NCBI GenBank assembly: GCA_018374635.1
Contig: JAHAEW010000028.1
Coordinates: 1-37,856 of the forward strand
DNA length: 37,856 nucleotides
Direction of reading: 5' to 3'
Source: Clostridiales bacterium
GTDB taxonomy: Bacteria > Bacillota > Clostridia > Oscillospirales > Oscillospiraceae
The notes under the pieces are model-generated. The model made no database searches. It saw nothing but the letters and a program-made list of their open reading frames with translations, and was not told the DNA's origin. Shown here in pieces: positions 1 to 6,988 of the stretch. Both the position numbers and the translations under genes were made by a program. Position 1 is the stretch's first letter; each line of letters opens with the position of its first letter.

Positions 1-198
1 ACCACCCAGGGCGGGATGGCCGTGCGGGAGTTCAGCGACTCCGCCAGCATCTCCGACTGGGCGCAGGAGGCCATGGCGTGGGCGGTCAACGCGCAGGTGC
101 TCTCTGGCAAGGGGAACGGCGTCCTGGATCCCCAGGGCACCGCGACCCGCGCCGAGGTAGCCCAGATGCTGATGAACTTCGGCGAGCATGTAGGCTGA
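1..198 (+). CDS. C-terminal end of an S-layer-homology (SLH) domain protein (partial)
   Basis: The reading frame is open from the window edge and ends at a TGA at 196-198, so only the last 65 residues are present. They match the usual SLH layout: an aromatic/alanine-rich helix (WAQEAMAWAV), a glycine turn (LSGKGNG), then ATRAEVAQMLMNF close to the C-terminus. SLH repeats bind pyruvylated secondary wall polymers and hold exoproteins at the Gram-positive cell surface. The rest of the protein is outside the window, so its main activity cannot be told. It is followed by a hairpin at 230-260. The domain call is firm. Confidence 0.85.
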   Translation, partial: TTQGGMAVREFSDSASISDWAQEAMAWAVNAQVLSGKGNGVLDPQGTATRAEVAQMLMNFGEHVG

Positions 199-229
199 AC
201 ACAGTTCCATTCAAAGAGCAATAAAAGAA

Positions 230-260
230 CCCCCTGGAATCCCATTGGAATTCCAGGGGG
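230..260 (+). terminator. Hairpin after the SLH protein gene
   Basis: Perfect 11-bp stem (CCCCCTGGAAT, 230-240, with ATTCCAGGGGG, 250-260) around a 9-nt loop. It starts 31 bases after the stop codon. An A-rich stretch lies before it, but no real T-run follows, so it may be a weak or bidirectional terminator. Confidence 0.55.
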
Positions 261-364
261 CTTCAGGCTGTCAATAAAACTTCCTGCTAATTTAAAAAGG
301 TGGAATAAGATTAGAGGTGCATTATTATGAGAAACTATAGCCAGCCAGACAAAGGGGGGTGAAC

Positions 365-424
365 ATGAAAAGCGCATTGCTAATCATTCTGACTGTCACC
401 ATTGGCGGTATCACAGATCTTTGA
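365..424 (+). CDS. Possible 19-residue hydrophobic peptide or gene remnant
   Basis: ATG at 365 has a strong purine-rich site (AAAGGGGGG) 5 bases upstream and gives a short hydrophobic peptide ending GGITDL. Shortly after the stop, a different frame encodes GGITDQ from a similar DNA stretch (ggcggtatcacagat against ggaggcattacggat). This could be a tiny leader peptide, or the start of a once longer membrane-protein gene now broken by a frameshift and deletion. The GG-rich segment recalls the start of DUF445 membrane proteins, but that is only an impression. The remaining bases of 199-461 show nothing else I can name. Confidence 0.25.
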   Translation: MKSALLIILTVTIGGITDL

Positions 425-461
425 AGGAAATGCCATAGGAGGCATTACGGATCAGACTCGC

Positions 462-1007
462 TTATCTCTCCTCCATAATCAGCGCAAGGCGTTCGTTTAC
501 TGTGTCAATCTGCTTTTTCACATTGCCTGAGATGGGAGCGCCGATAATATTCCCATCGCTGTCCACAATGTAGGTGGTGGGGTAGGTAAAAATATCAGAG
601 ATAAATTCCTGATAGAAGGTCCCCTCCGGGTCGGGGGAAATATTGATGTAGGTCACGCCTTTCTCCTCCAGGATATCCTTTGCGGTAGACAGCTGTTCTT
701 CCCCTTCCCCGGAGTCGGTCCCCACGCCAATCAGGTTGATATTCTGCTCCTTGAATTGCTGGTACAGCTCCTCAAGCTCCGGCATCTCCTCAATGCAGGT
801 GCCGCAGCCGTTGTTCCAGAAATTGACGATGGTGGCGTCGTAATCCGCAAATATGTCGCTGCTCACCGGATTCCCCGCCATATCTACCTCATCAAATTCC
901 GGAAATGGCGTTTTGGACACCAGACTCTCTTCCCCGGTAGTACCACACCCGGTCAGTGTCGCCACCAGTAAGGCGCCGCTGCATAATATGGAAGTTATCT
1001 TTTTCAT
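462..1007 (-). CDS. TlpA/ResA-type thiol-disulfide oxidoreductase lipoprotein
   Basis: 181 residues. The start at 1007 is chosen because an AGGAG box lies about 11 bases upstream and a signal sequence follows at once. An in-frame extension to 1265 has no such features. A lipobox (LTGC, Cys21) predicts anchoring to the outer face of the membrane. Residues ~35-175 form a TlpA-like thioredoxin fold with the active site WNNGCGTC (Cys68 and Cys71) and a cis-proline segment (TYPTTYIVD). Such proteins reduce disulfides in extracytoplasmic partners and need electrons from the membrane. The start overlaps the stop of the polyferredoxin gene by 4 bases (ATGA), so the two are translationally coupled. 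The source of electrons is probably that neighbour (inference). It is the last gene of a four-gene operon. Confidence 0.85.
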   Translation of the reverse strand: MKKITSILCSGALLVATLTGCGTTGEESLVSKTPFPEFDEVDMAGNPVSSDIFADYDATIVNFWNNGCGTCIEEMPELEELYQQFKEQNINLIGVGTDSGEGEEQLSTAKDILEEKGVTYINISPDPEGTFYQEFISDIFTYPTTYIVDSDGNIIGAPISGNVKKQIDTVNERLALIMEER

Positions 1008-1879
1008 GGTTTGATTTTCTCCTTTATAGATGCTTTTTTGCACCCGAATGATTTTATAATCGCCTGATGGGGACAGCTTGCCATACAGTCGCCGCAGCGG
1101 ATGCACTCGGCATGGTTGGGCGTGCGGAATACATCCACATCCATTTTGCACGCCCGGCTGCACGCGCCGCAGGCGGTACACTTGTCCGCGTCCACCTCCA
1201 GCCGGTACATGGATATTTTGTTGCACAGCCCATAAAAGGCCCCCAAAGGGCACAGCCACTTGCAAAATGGGCGGTAGAAAAACACCGACAGCACCACAAC
1301 ACCCAGCAGGATACAGCTTTTCCAGGTAAACAGCGCCCCTAAGCTAGCCCGAATGCCGGGATCGGCCAAGGAAAGCGGGATGCCCCCTTCCAGGATTCCG
1401 GCCGGGCAGATGTACTTGCAGAAAAACGGATCACCCATCCCGACTTCATTCACCAGCGTCATGGGCAGAACGATTACAAACAGCAGCAAAATCACATATT
1501 TCAGATAGGTCAGAATATGGAGCTTTTTGGTGATGAATTTTTTGCTTGGAATTTTGTGCAGTAATTCCTGAAACCAGCCAAAGGGGCACAAAAAGCCGCA
1601 TACCACCCGCCCCAGCAGTACGCCGATGAACAGCAGCAGGCCAACCACATAATAGGCGAACTGAAATTTGGAGGAGCCAATAACGGCCTGTAGCGCTCCG
1701 ATGGGGCACGAGGCCGCCGCGGCCGGGCAGGAATAGCAGTTCAGCCCCGGCACACAGACTCCCTTCAGCTTTCCGCGAAAGATTTTTCCTTGAACGAAAT
1801 TCAGGAAAAATGGGTTGGAGATGAGCGTAGCCCCAAGCTGGATCTTCCAGCGATGTTTGTTTTTAGCCAATGCCGACAC
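1004..1879 (-). CDS. NapH/CcoG-like membrane polyferredoxin (4Fe-4S protein)
   Basis: 291 residues with about five membrane helices. Membrane-proximal CxxxCP motifs are visible (CGFLCP, CKYICP, CKWLCP), plus an N-terminal Cys cluster (LNCYSCP). Near the C-terminus are two classic 4Fe-4S ferredoxin motifs (CTACGACSRAC and CIRCGDCMASCP). This arrangement is that of NapH/MauN/CcoG/YccM-type proteins, which move electrons between the cytoplasm, quinones and extracytoplasmic redox partners. It overlaps the CXXC micro-protein gene by 17 bases upstream and the TlpA lipoprotein by 4 bases downstream. I infer that it supplies reducing power to the extracytoplasmic TlpA protein. The direct partner and electron donor cannot be read from sequence. 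Confidence 0.85.
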   Translation of the reverse strand: MSALAKNKHRWKIQLGATLISNPFFLNFVQGKIFRGKLKGVCVPGLNCYSCPAAAASCPIGALQAVIGSSKFQFAYYVVGLLLFIGVLLGRVVCGFLCPFGWFQELLHKIPSKKFITKKLHILTYLKYVILLLFVIVLPMTLVNEVGMGDPFFCKYICPAGILEGGIPLSLADPGIRASLGALFTWKSCILLGVVVLSVFFYRPFCKWLCPLGAFYGLCNKISMYRLEVDADKCTACGACSRACKMDVDVFRTPNHAECIRCGDCMASCPHQAIIKSFGCKKASIKEKIKP

Positions 1880-1994
1880 ACTCCATGCACAGATTGATCC
1901 CTTTCGCCAGAACGGTTGCGCCCTCGCCCCGCCAAAGGCCGTAGGCGATCATCAGCACCGACGCGGCCAGGCAGCAGATGGTTGCCTTCCTCAT
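1863..1994 (-). CDS. 43-residue CXXC micro-protein (CD1871A-like)
   Basis: The reading frame runs from ATG at 1994 to TAA at 1863-1865. It has one hydrophobic N-terminal segment with two adjacent cysteines (TICCLAASVLMIAYGL), a short basic/acidic stretch, and a C-terminal CMEC motif. The size, the single membrane helix and the CXXC tail match the family named CD1871A CXXC motif-containing proteins, which lie beside 4Fe-4S membrane proteins in Clostridia. It starts 6 bases after the upstream lipoprotein gene stops and overlaps the polyferredoxin by 17 bases. It could be a small thiol relay between the membrane Fe-S protein and the extracytoplasmic thioredoxin-like proteins (inference). Its length makes it easy to miss. 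Confidence 0.75.
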   Translation of the reverse strand: MRKATICCLAASVLMIAYGLWRGEGATVLAKGINLCMECVGIG

Positions 1995-2000
1995 ATCTGC

Positions 2001-2711
2001 TTACCCCATAGGCACCATGGCCGCCGCATCATCCCCGGCAGAGGCTGTATTGCCGCCGCCATTTTCCTGCCCTGCTTCTACATAAGAAGCGGCAATCTCC
2101 GGAAGCTCCGCAGCATCAAGCGTAATGAACCAGGCAGACAGGAATGAGCCGTTCACATACCAGGATGCGGTGTTATGGAGTTCGCCGCCCTCCACCATAC
2201 CGGCGTTGCTGCCTAATGCTGCTTTGAGGGAGTCGTTGTAATAAATCACCGGGAAAGGGGCCTCGGCATACTGTCCATTCTTGTCCTCCCCTTTGAGACA
2301 TAGTATCATTTCTGCCCCCGCATCCTGAACTCCGTCATAAGCATTTACCATCTCCTCGTAAAAAGATGCGGAATCTTCACTGGACGGATCTACAAAAGCG
2401 AACAGAAGCACACTACCCAGGTCAGCCTTGGTGAATTCATCGCCGGCAAGCGTAGTTGTAGTAAACTCTCCTACTCTGCCAGCATCGACCTTATTCGCCG
2501 CAGGCACCGAATTTTTTTCCGTATAATCATCAACCCACGTTTGATCGATCCACCCTTTCTCCAAAGCGTCCTCAATGGTGAGCGTACCAGCCTCAATAGC
2601 CTGCGCCACTTCCTCCCGGCTGGGCGCCGTCTCTCCGCAAGCGGCTAGGGACAGGGCCATCACAGTGGTCAGGCCCAAGGCCGCCAGTCTTTTTTTCATA
2701 TCAGCTTTCAT
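2001..2711 (-). CDS. Lipoprotein with a TlpA-like fold lacking the CXXC motif
   Basis: 236 residues. ATG at 2711 has a perfect AGGAGG six bases upstream, better than the in-frame start at 2735. The signal sequence ends in a lipobox (LAAC). Residues ~70-200 read like a TlpA/thioredoxin domain: a GEFTTTTLAG strand, then a hydrophobic strand LLFAFVDPSSED where the family normally has WxxCxxC, then PFPVIYYND. Both active-site cysteines are absent and the only other cysteine (ILCLKGED) is buried in a strand. It may bind a client or a partner rather than do disulfide chemistry. First gene of the operon, with a promoter at 2748-2780. The exact function is unknown. Confidence 0.7.
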   Translation of the reverse strand: MKADMKKRLAALGLTTVMALSLAACGETAPSREEVAQAIEAGTLTIEDALEKGWIDQTWVDDYTEKNSVPAANKVDAGRVGEFTTTTLAGDEFTKADLGSVLLFAFVDPSSEDSASFYEEMVNAYDGVQDAGAEMILCLKGEDKNGQYAEAPFPVIYYNDSLKAALGSNAGMVEGGELHNTASWYVNGSFLSAWFITLDAAELPEIAASYVEAGQENGGGNTASAGDDAAAMVPMG

Positions 2712-2747
2712 AAAAAACCTCCTCGTTTTGTTCATGGGACAGGAGGA

Positions 2748-2780
2748 ATTATAGCATAGGCAATGTAAATTTTATGTCAA
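2748..2780 (-). promoter_or_regulatory. Promoter of the thiol-redox operon
   Basis: On the minus strand a consensus TTGACA (2775-2780) and an extended -10 TGCTATAAT (TATAAT at 2748-2753) precede the lipoprotein gene. The spacer is 21 bases, longer than ideal, as often seen at activator-dependent promoters. Confidence 0.6.
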
Positions 2781-2787
2781 GGCCCTC

Positions 2788-2819
2788 TTGATGAAAAATT
2801 TATATCCCTATGCTATAAT
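2788..2819 (+). promoter_or_regulatory. Promoter of the two-component system
   Basis: An extended -10 TGCTATAAT (TATAAT at 2814-2819) lies 34 bases before the regulator start, with a weak TTGATG at 2788-2793. The 12-base block CTATGCTATAAT is identical to that of the opposite promoter at 2748-2780, so the two divergent promoters are near mirror copies and probably share a regulator. Confidence 0.55.
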
Positions 2820-2853
2820 AAATCAAAAGACTGTTTGAGGGGAGGTGCCCGCT

Positions 2854-3534
2854 ATGCGCATCCTGATTGTTGAAGATGAGCGGCTTCTGTGCGATGGAAT
2901 TGCGGAAGACCTGGAACTGGAAAAATACACAGTGGAACGATGCTATGACGGCAATTCGGCTTACCGCCTTCTTCTGGAGGAACGGTTTGAACTCCTGATC
3001 CTCGACCTGAATCTGCCTGGAATGGATGGCCTGGATCTTTTGCGGGCCATCCGGGCGGAACGCCCGGAAATACGGGTTTTGATTTTGTCCGCCCGGGCGG
3101 AGCTGTCCGACCGGGTGGCCGGGCTTGATCTGGGGGCCGATGACTATCTTGCCAAGCCCTTTGCCCTGGAAGAACTGGAGGCCAGGGTCCGCAGCCTGTT
3201 GCGGCGGGAGTTTGTCTCCCGAGATACGCAGATCACAGTGGGCAAGATTTCCCTGGATACCCTGTCCAGAAGCTTTTCCGCTGCGGGGCAGCATTTGGAA
3301 TTGACCCCGAGGGAGTTTGCCATTCTGGAGCACCTGACGCTGCATCAGGACCGTTGGATAAGCCAGGAGGAATTGATGGATTGTGTTCTGGAATCCAGTG
3401 CGAATCCCTTCAGCAATGTGGTACGGATGCACATATCGTCCCTGCGGAAGAAATTGCGGGAATGCCTGGGGTACGATCCGATCCAGACGAAAGTGGGAAC
3501 CGGCTACCGCCTTGCCGGAAAGGAGCTTTCATGA
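2854..3534 (+). CDS. OmpR/PhoB-family response regulator
   Basis: 226 residues from ATG 2854, which has GGGGAGG eight bases upstream. A GTG at 2845 overlaps that site and is less likely. Receiver domain ~1-115: acidic pair near Asp8, phospho-acceptor Asp51 in LILDLNLPGMDG, and Lys101 in LAKPF. A winged-helix DNA-binding domain ~125-224 follows, with the typical LTPREFAILEHL start and KVGTGYRL wing. It is coupled by an ATGA overlap to the histidine kinase. Being divergent from the thiol-redox operon across a 142-bp shared promoter region, it is the likely regulator of that operon. The signal sensed is unknown. Confidence 0.92.
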   Translation: MRILIVEDERLLCDGIAEDLELEKYTVERCYDGNSAYRLLLEERFELLILDLNLPGMDGLDLLRAIRAERPEIRVLILSARAELSDRVAGLDLGADDYLAKPFALEELEARVRSLLRREFVSRDTQITVGKISLDTLSRSFSAAGQHLELTPREFAILEHLTLHQDRWISQEELMDCVLESSANPFSNVVRMHISSLRKKLRECLGYDPIQTKVGTGYRLAGKELS

Positions 3535-4667
3535 AACCGTTTTGCTCTCTGCGCCTTCGCATCACGCTTCTGTGCGCCGTACTGCTGACGCTGTGCTGCG
3601 CGGCGCTGGCTGTGACCAATAACCTCTCCGCCATCCAAATGGCCGACAACATTGCTGCAGTCCCTCTCCTCCCCGCACAATCAGCTGGGGAGCCCTATCA
3701 ATCTGCACTCCCCATGCTTCCTCTTGAGATAAACCAGGTCGTGCAGCAGGAACAGCTCTCCTTCCATACGCGAAGCCTTTTGGCGACTATCTCTATTCTT
3801 GTGGCGGGGCTTTTACTGATCCATCTGCTTGTAGGACGGATGCTGTCCCCACTGAATGAACTCAGCGTACAGATCCAGGCCCGTACCCCCCGCGATTTGG
3901 ACAAGCCCATCTCCATCCCCGCCAGCGGAGATGAAGTGACTCAGCTGGCCCGATCCTTCAATACTATGTCCCAGCGGCTGGGAGACGCGTTTCTGATGCA
4001 GCGCAGTTTTTCACAGAACGCCGCCCATGAGTTCCGTACCCCGCTGGCCGTTCTTAAAACCAGAATCGGCCTCTTCCGAAAAAAACACGATTTCGCCCCG
4101 CAGGCCACAGAGGAATTTCTGTCTATTTTGGAGGGGGAGGTGGACCGGCTTTCCAGCATGGTGGACAGCCTGCTGAAGCTGACCAATCTGGAGCAGGTGC
4201 CACGTGAGGACCGAATCGGCTTGGATGAGCTGGTCCATCAGGCCGCCGGGGACATGGCGGCACTGACGCAAGAGAAACATACATCCATTGTGGTGAGTGC
4301 TTCCCCCGGCACGATTATCGGTAGCAGGGAATTGCTCCGCAGGGCTCTGTTCAATCTTGTGGAAAACGCGGTAAAGTATGGGCCGGAAGGCGGGCAGGTG
4401 CAGCTCTCCGCAAGTCTGGAAGGAGAGACTGCCATCATTACGGTTGCGGACCAGGGCCCAGGTATCCCGCAGGAGCTGCGGGAGCGGGTCTTTGAACCGT
4501 TCTTCCGGGTGGATTCCGCCCGCTCCCGGCAGTTAGGAGGGACTGGGCTGGGGCTGGCATTGGTCCGGGCCATTGCGGAACTGCATGGCGGCAGCGTATC
4601 CGTAGAGGAAGTGCCAACTGGTGGTACAAGCTTTTTCTTAAAAATCCCTGTCGTAACATCAACGTAA
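3531..4667 (+). CDS. Sensor histidine kinase
   Basis: 378 residues, starting at the ATG that overlaps the regulator stop (ATGA). Membrane helices lie at ~10-30 and ~82-102 with a short (~50-residue) outer loop, then a HAMP linker (MLSPLNEL; GDEVTQLARSFN). The H-box is AAHEFRTPLAVL with phospho-acceptor His166. The ATPase has an N-box (LVENAVKYGPEGG), G1 (DQGPGIP), F-box (FEPFFRVD) and G2 (GGTGLGLAL). It phosphorylates the regulator encoded just upstream. The small outer loop suggests it senses the membrane, a redox state or a small ligand rather than carrying a separate sensor domain. No terminator is evident right after it. Confidence 0.92.
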   Translation: MKPFCSLRLRITLLCAVLLTLCCAALAVTNNLSAIQMADNIAAVPLLPAQSAGEPYQSALPMLPLEINQVVQQEQLSFHTRSLLATISILVAGLLLIHLLVGRMLSPLNELSVQIQARTPRDLDKPISIPASGDEVTQLARSFNTMSQRLGDAFLMQRSFSQNAAHEFRTPLAVLKTRIGLFRKKHDFAPQATEEFLSILEGEVDRLSSMVDSLLKLTNLEQVPREDRIGLDELVHQAAGDMAALTQEKHTSIVVSASPGTIIGSRELLRRALFNLVENAVKYGPEGGQVQLSASLEGETAIITVADQGPGIPQELRERVFEPFFRVDSARSRQLGGTGLGLALVRAIAELHGGSVSVEEVPTGGTSFFLKIPVVTST

Positions 4668-4744
4668 TCCCATTGCGCCTATTTTATGAGCAGAGCGGAT
4701 TATATAAAAGAGATTTTACTATGAGCTTACTTTTTTGGTATAAC

Positions 4745-4774
4745 TTGACATATTTGTGAAGTATGAACTATAAT
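4745..4774 (+). promoter_or_regulatory. Strong sigma-A-like promoter
   Basis: TTGACA (4745-4750), an 18-base spacer and TATAAT (4769-4774). Transcription would start near 4781, exactly at the first base of the folded element at 4781-4868. Confidence 0.75.
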
Positions 4775-4780
4775 GATTGC

Positions 4781-4874
4781 ACCGCATGAATAGTCTCTCG
4801 CCTCACTGATTCAAACTAGGGTAAATATACCCGCATTATGATATAGGCGACAGGACAGATCATGCGGTATTTTT
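4781..4874 (+). ncRNA. Candidate folded small RNA or structured leader
   Basis: Three nested or adjacent stems can be drawn by eye. P1: ACCGCATGA (4781-4789) with TCATGCGGT (4860-4868). P2: TCGCCT (4798-4803) with AGGCGA (4845-4850). P3: GGGTA/TACCC (4819-4832) with a 4-base loop. The predicted start of transcription is the first base of P1, and P1 is followed by ATTTTT. The element could be a free ~95-nt RNA ending at the U-run, or a riboswitch-like leader for the small gene at 4900. I do not recognise it as a known riboswitch class. Confidence 0.5.
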
Positions 4875-4899
4875 GCAGCAGAATGGAGATGGGCCATTT

Positions 4900-5121
4900 A
4901 TGGAGAACAGTATGTTTTCAGGTCACTTGTTTAACATTGAAATCGACGGTGTGAAACAAGGGGTGGTCAAAGCGACGAATCCATCCCCACAGACAATCGA
5001 GCTTGATCTGGCACGGTTTGAAGTGTTGAAGGATGGAAAGCCCCACCAGATCCGACTAACGGAAATACCGGCATCCGAATGGGCTGCCGCAGAGAAGGAT
5101 ATGGAGGTAAGCGGGGAGTAG
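4900..5121 (+). CDS. Small protein of unknown function
   Basis: 73 residues from ATG 4900, with GGAGA about 11 bases upstream. A nine-residue longer start at 4873 overlaps the U-run of the folded RNA and looks less likely. The protein is soluble, mostly beta by pattern (FSGHLFNIEIDGV, TIELDLARFEVL, HQIRLTEI), with a charged helical tail. I recognise no family. It is the only gene downstream of the strong promoter at 4745 and of the candidate leader RNA, so its expression may depend on that RNA. It ends before the convergent hairpin at 5169-5206. Confidence 0.5.
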   Translation: MENSMFSGHLFNIEIDGVKQGVVKATNPSPQTIELDLARFEVLKDGKPHQIRLTEIPASEWAAAEKDMEVSGE

Positions 5122-5168
5122 AGACACCGGCTGATTCCGCATTTTAGCATCATATCCACAAAATGAAA

Positions 5169-5206
5169 GCGCCCCATGCCGTCCAAATCGGAACGGCATG
5201 GGGCGC
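5169..5206 (-). terminator. Strong terminator ending the long leftward operon
   Basis: Perfect 14-bp stem (GCGCCCCATGCCGT, 5169-5182, with its complement at 5193-5206). On the minus strand it is followed by TTTCATTTTG. It lies 33 bases after the stop of the HTH gene and also faces the small gene coming from the left, so it may work both ways. Confidence 0.8.
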
Positions 5207-5238
5207 AGTTTCTTGGTATGGAAGTACCTTTTCGCCGG

Positions 5239-5514
5239 TTATCTGAGAGAGTCCGGCGGACGCTCCCCCACCAGGACATGGAATGGGACGCCCAGCGTCC
5301 GTGAGAACTTCCACGCTTCGGTCAGGAGCGGGCACCGCAGCCCCTGCTCGTACCGTCTTAGGACCTGTTTGGAAATCCCCAGCAGCGCGCTGAATTCATC
5401 CAGGTTCAACCCCCTTGAAATGCGGACCACCCGCAGGCGGGCGCCGAAGAGGATGCTGAAGCGCTGGCACCTCAAGCTCGAATTTTTCTCATAGCCTGAT
5501 TTCCCTGTTACCAT
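5239..5514 (-). CDS. XRE-family helix-turn-helix regulator
   Basis: 91 residues. After a basic N-terminus, residues ~25-80 form a Cro/C1-type HTH: ARLRVVRISRGLNLDEFSAL, then LLGISKQVLRRYEQG with the usual recognition helix, then a segment resembling the common PFHVLVG ending. The start overlaps the stop of the S1-repeat gene by 7 bases, so it is the last gene of the leftward operon and is followed by the strong terminator. It is likely a repressor of element genes. The target is not evident, and the first ~12 residues may not belong to the mature start. Confidence 0.7.
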   Translation of the reverse strand: MVTGKSGYEKNSSLRCQRFSILFGARLRVVRISRGLNLDEFSALLGISKQVLRRYEQGLRCPLLTEAWKFSRTLGVPFHVLVGERPPDSLR

Positions 5515-6956
5515 TTGGTCAGGATCTTTCCGTACATCTGCCGTTTCTCAGCGTCAAAGCGCTGGACGATCAGCATGACGTTATCGCCTACCAGGAAATC
5601 GGAGTCCTCGTGCTGGTAGGAGTAGTTGCACATACAAACCGTGCCGTCCGGCAGGTTGCAGAACACGCCGCCGCCATACTTGCCGGCAATCATGGCCAGC
5701 CGCCGGGCGCCCACGGGATGGCGCTGCTCCGCGCCGTCAAACGGATTCGACTCCGTTTCCTTGACGGAGATTTCCAGGCGGTCTGTATCCGGGTCATAGA
5801 GCTTTACGATGCAGTCCAGTTCCTGCCCGGGGTGGTACTCCGTCCGCAGATCGGGGATGGCGGTATAGCGCAGCTCCCGCTGCGTGAGTCCAATGTCATG
5901 GCCATAGCAGTCCACCAGGCAGCGCCGGGGGCCGACGGAGAGCATCCGGCACTTGATCTGTGTGCCCACGGCGTTCAGATTTGGCCGGTGGGCAAAGAAA
6001 TAGCGCTGGCTCCTGTCGGCCAGACGCCGGGACCCAATGGCAAATCCGGCCTCACGGTCCACCTTGATGATGATAAAGTCGATGTTGGCGCCCACCATAT
6101 TCTGCAGCACGAAGTCCGGCCGTACCTTGTCCTTTTCCCACATCTCAGAGGAAGGAATGACGATGCGCACGCGGTAGGGCACGACGATGGCGCAGTACAT
6201 CGTCTGCTTCTCCATCATGCCGGTTTCCGGGTTGCGTACCTGCACGGAAAAGGGATCGACGCCGATGATGGTGCCCGTGAGCGCGCTGCGGCCGCGGTAA
6301 GAGGCGTAGATGGAGTTCCACTCCTGGCGTTCTTCCGGGGTCAGGTTGCGGTCCAAACGGTTGAACTTCAGTTCAAAGAATTTCTGCCGGTCGCTTTTCT
6401 CCCGGACCGGCGGAGCCGGCGGCTCCGCTACATCGCCGGGCAGGGTGTTCTCTACCGGAGTCAGGGGCGTAGTCTGCGGAACAACGGAGCCGGAGCCCGC
6501 CGGATCTTCCAGCAGGCGGTCCAGGTCCTCCGGCGTCTCGCCGCCGGCCGGGGCGGGGGCGGTTTCAGAGATGTCCACGGAAAACACTTCCGACGTCTCC
6601 TCCTGAGACGCCGCGGACTCCCCCTCAGTTGTTTCCTGCGGAATTTCCTCCTCCCTCTGCTCTGTGTCCGATAGATCCAGAATGGGGACAGGCGCGGCCG
6701 AAGCTGCGTCCTCCGGCGGTGTGTCTCCGTCTCCGGCTGCCTCATGGCTTTCTTCCGGTTTCTCCGGCGGCTGCTCGGACCCGGCCTCCCGTGTCTCCGA
6801 GTCTTCAGGGGGACCGGCTCCGAAGATGCTGTCGGCGTCGTCCTCGGCCGGCGGGAATTCCGCAGCCTCGCCCGTCTGACCGGCAGTCTCCTCCGGATTT
6901 TCCGGGTGCTGGAGCTGTTCAGGTTCTTCCACAGGGGTCGTCTTTTTTCTTGCCAT
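5508..6956 (-). CDS. S1-like RNA-binding repeat protein with a long acidic N-terminus
   Basis: 482 residues from ATG 6956 (AAGGAGG nine bases upstream). Residues 1-185 are disordered and rich in E, P, A, T and S. Residues ~225-315 (LTGTIIGVDPFSVQV ... GFAIGSRRL), ~330-400 (GTQIKCRMLSVG ... RLEISVKE) and ~415-482 (GARRLAMIAGKYGGGVF ... YGKILTKW) look like three S1-type OB folds, as in ribosomal protein S1. This suggests binding of single-stranded nucleic acid, either transfer-strand DNA or element mRNA. It lies downstream of repA in the same direction. A housekeeping S1 is not usually part of a conjugation operon, so the gene is probably a mobile-element member of this fold. Its role is unproven. 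Confidence 0.6.
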   Translation of the reverse strand: MARKKTTPVEEPEQLQHPENPEETAGQTGEAAEFPPAEDDADSIFGAGPPEDSETREAGSEQPPEKPEESHEAAGDGDTPPEDAASAAPVPILDLSDTEQREEEIPQETTEGESAASQEETSEVFSVDISETAPAPAGGETPEDLDRLLEDPAGSGSVVPQTTPLTPVENTLPGDVAEPPAPPVREKSDRQKFFELKFNRLDRNLTPEERQEWNSIYASYRGRSALTGTIIGVDPFSVQVRNPETGMMEKQTMYCAIVVPYRVRIVIPSSEMWEKDKVRPDFVLQNMVGANIDFIIIKVDREAGFAIGSRRLADRSQRYFFAHRPNLNAVGTQIKCRMLSVGPRRCLVDCYGHDIGLTQRELRYTAIPDLRTEYHPGQELDCIVKLYDPDTDRLEISVKETESNPFDGAEQRHPVGARRLAMIAGKYGGGVFCNLPDGTVCMCNYSYQHEDSDFLVGDNVMLIVQRFDAEKRQMYGKILTKW

Positions 6957-6988
6957 AATGTAGGGCCTCCTTCACTGTTTTTTTATTT

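Noticed and set aside
462..1265. A longer 267-residue form of the TlpA lipoprotein
   Set aside because: The extra N-terminus lies inside the polyferredoxin gene and would bury the signal peptide; ATG 1007 has the ribosome site and lipobox.
4781..4868. Inverted ACCGCATGA/TCATGCGGT as an insertion-sequence end pair
   Set aside because: Only ~70 bases lie between the arms, with no transposase or target duplication; RNA folding from the promoter fits better.
5610..6674. Rightward 354-codon frame opposite the S1-repeat gene
   Set aside because: Antisense to a gene with a good ribosome site and recognisable folds. Its product is Ala/Arg/His/Val-rich and featureless.
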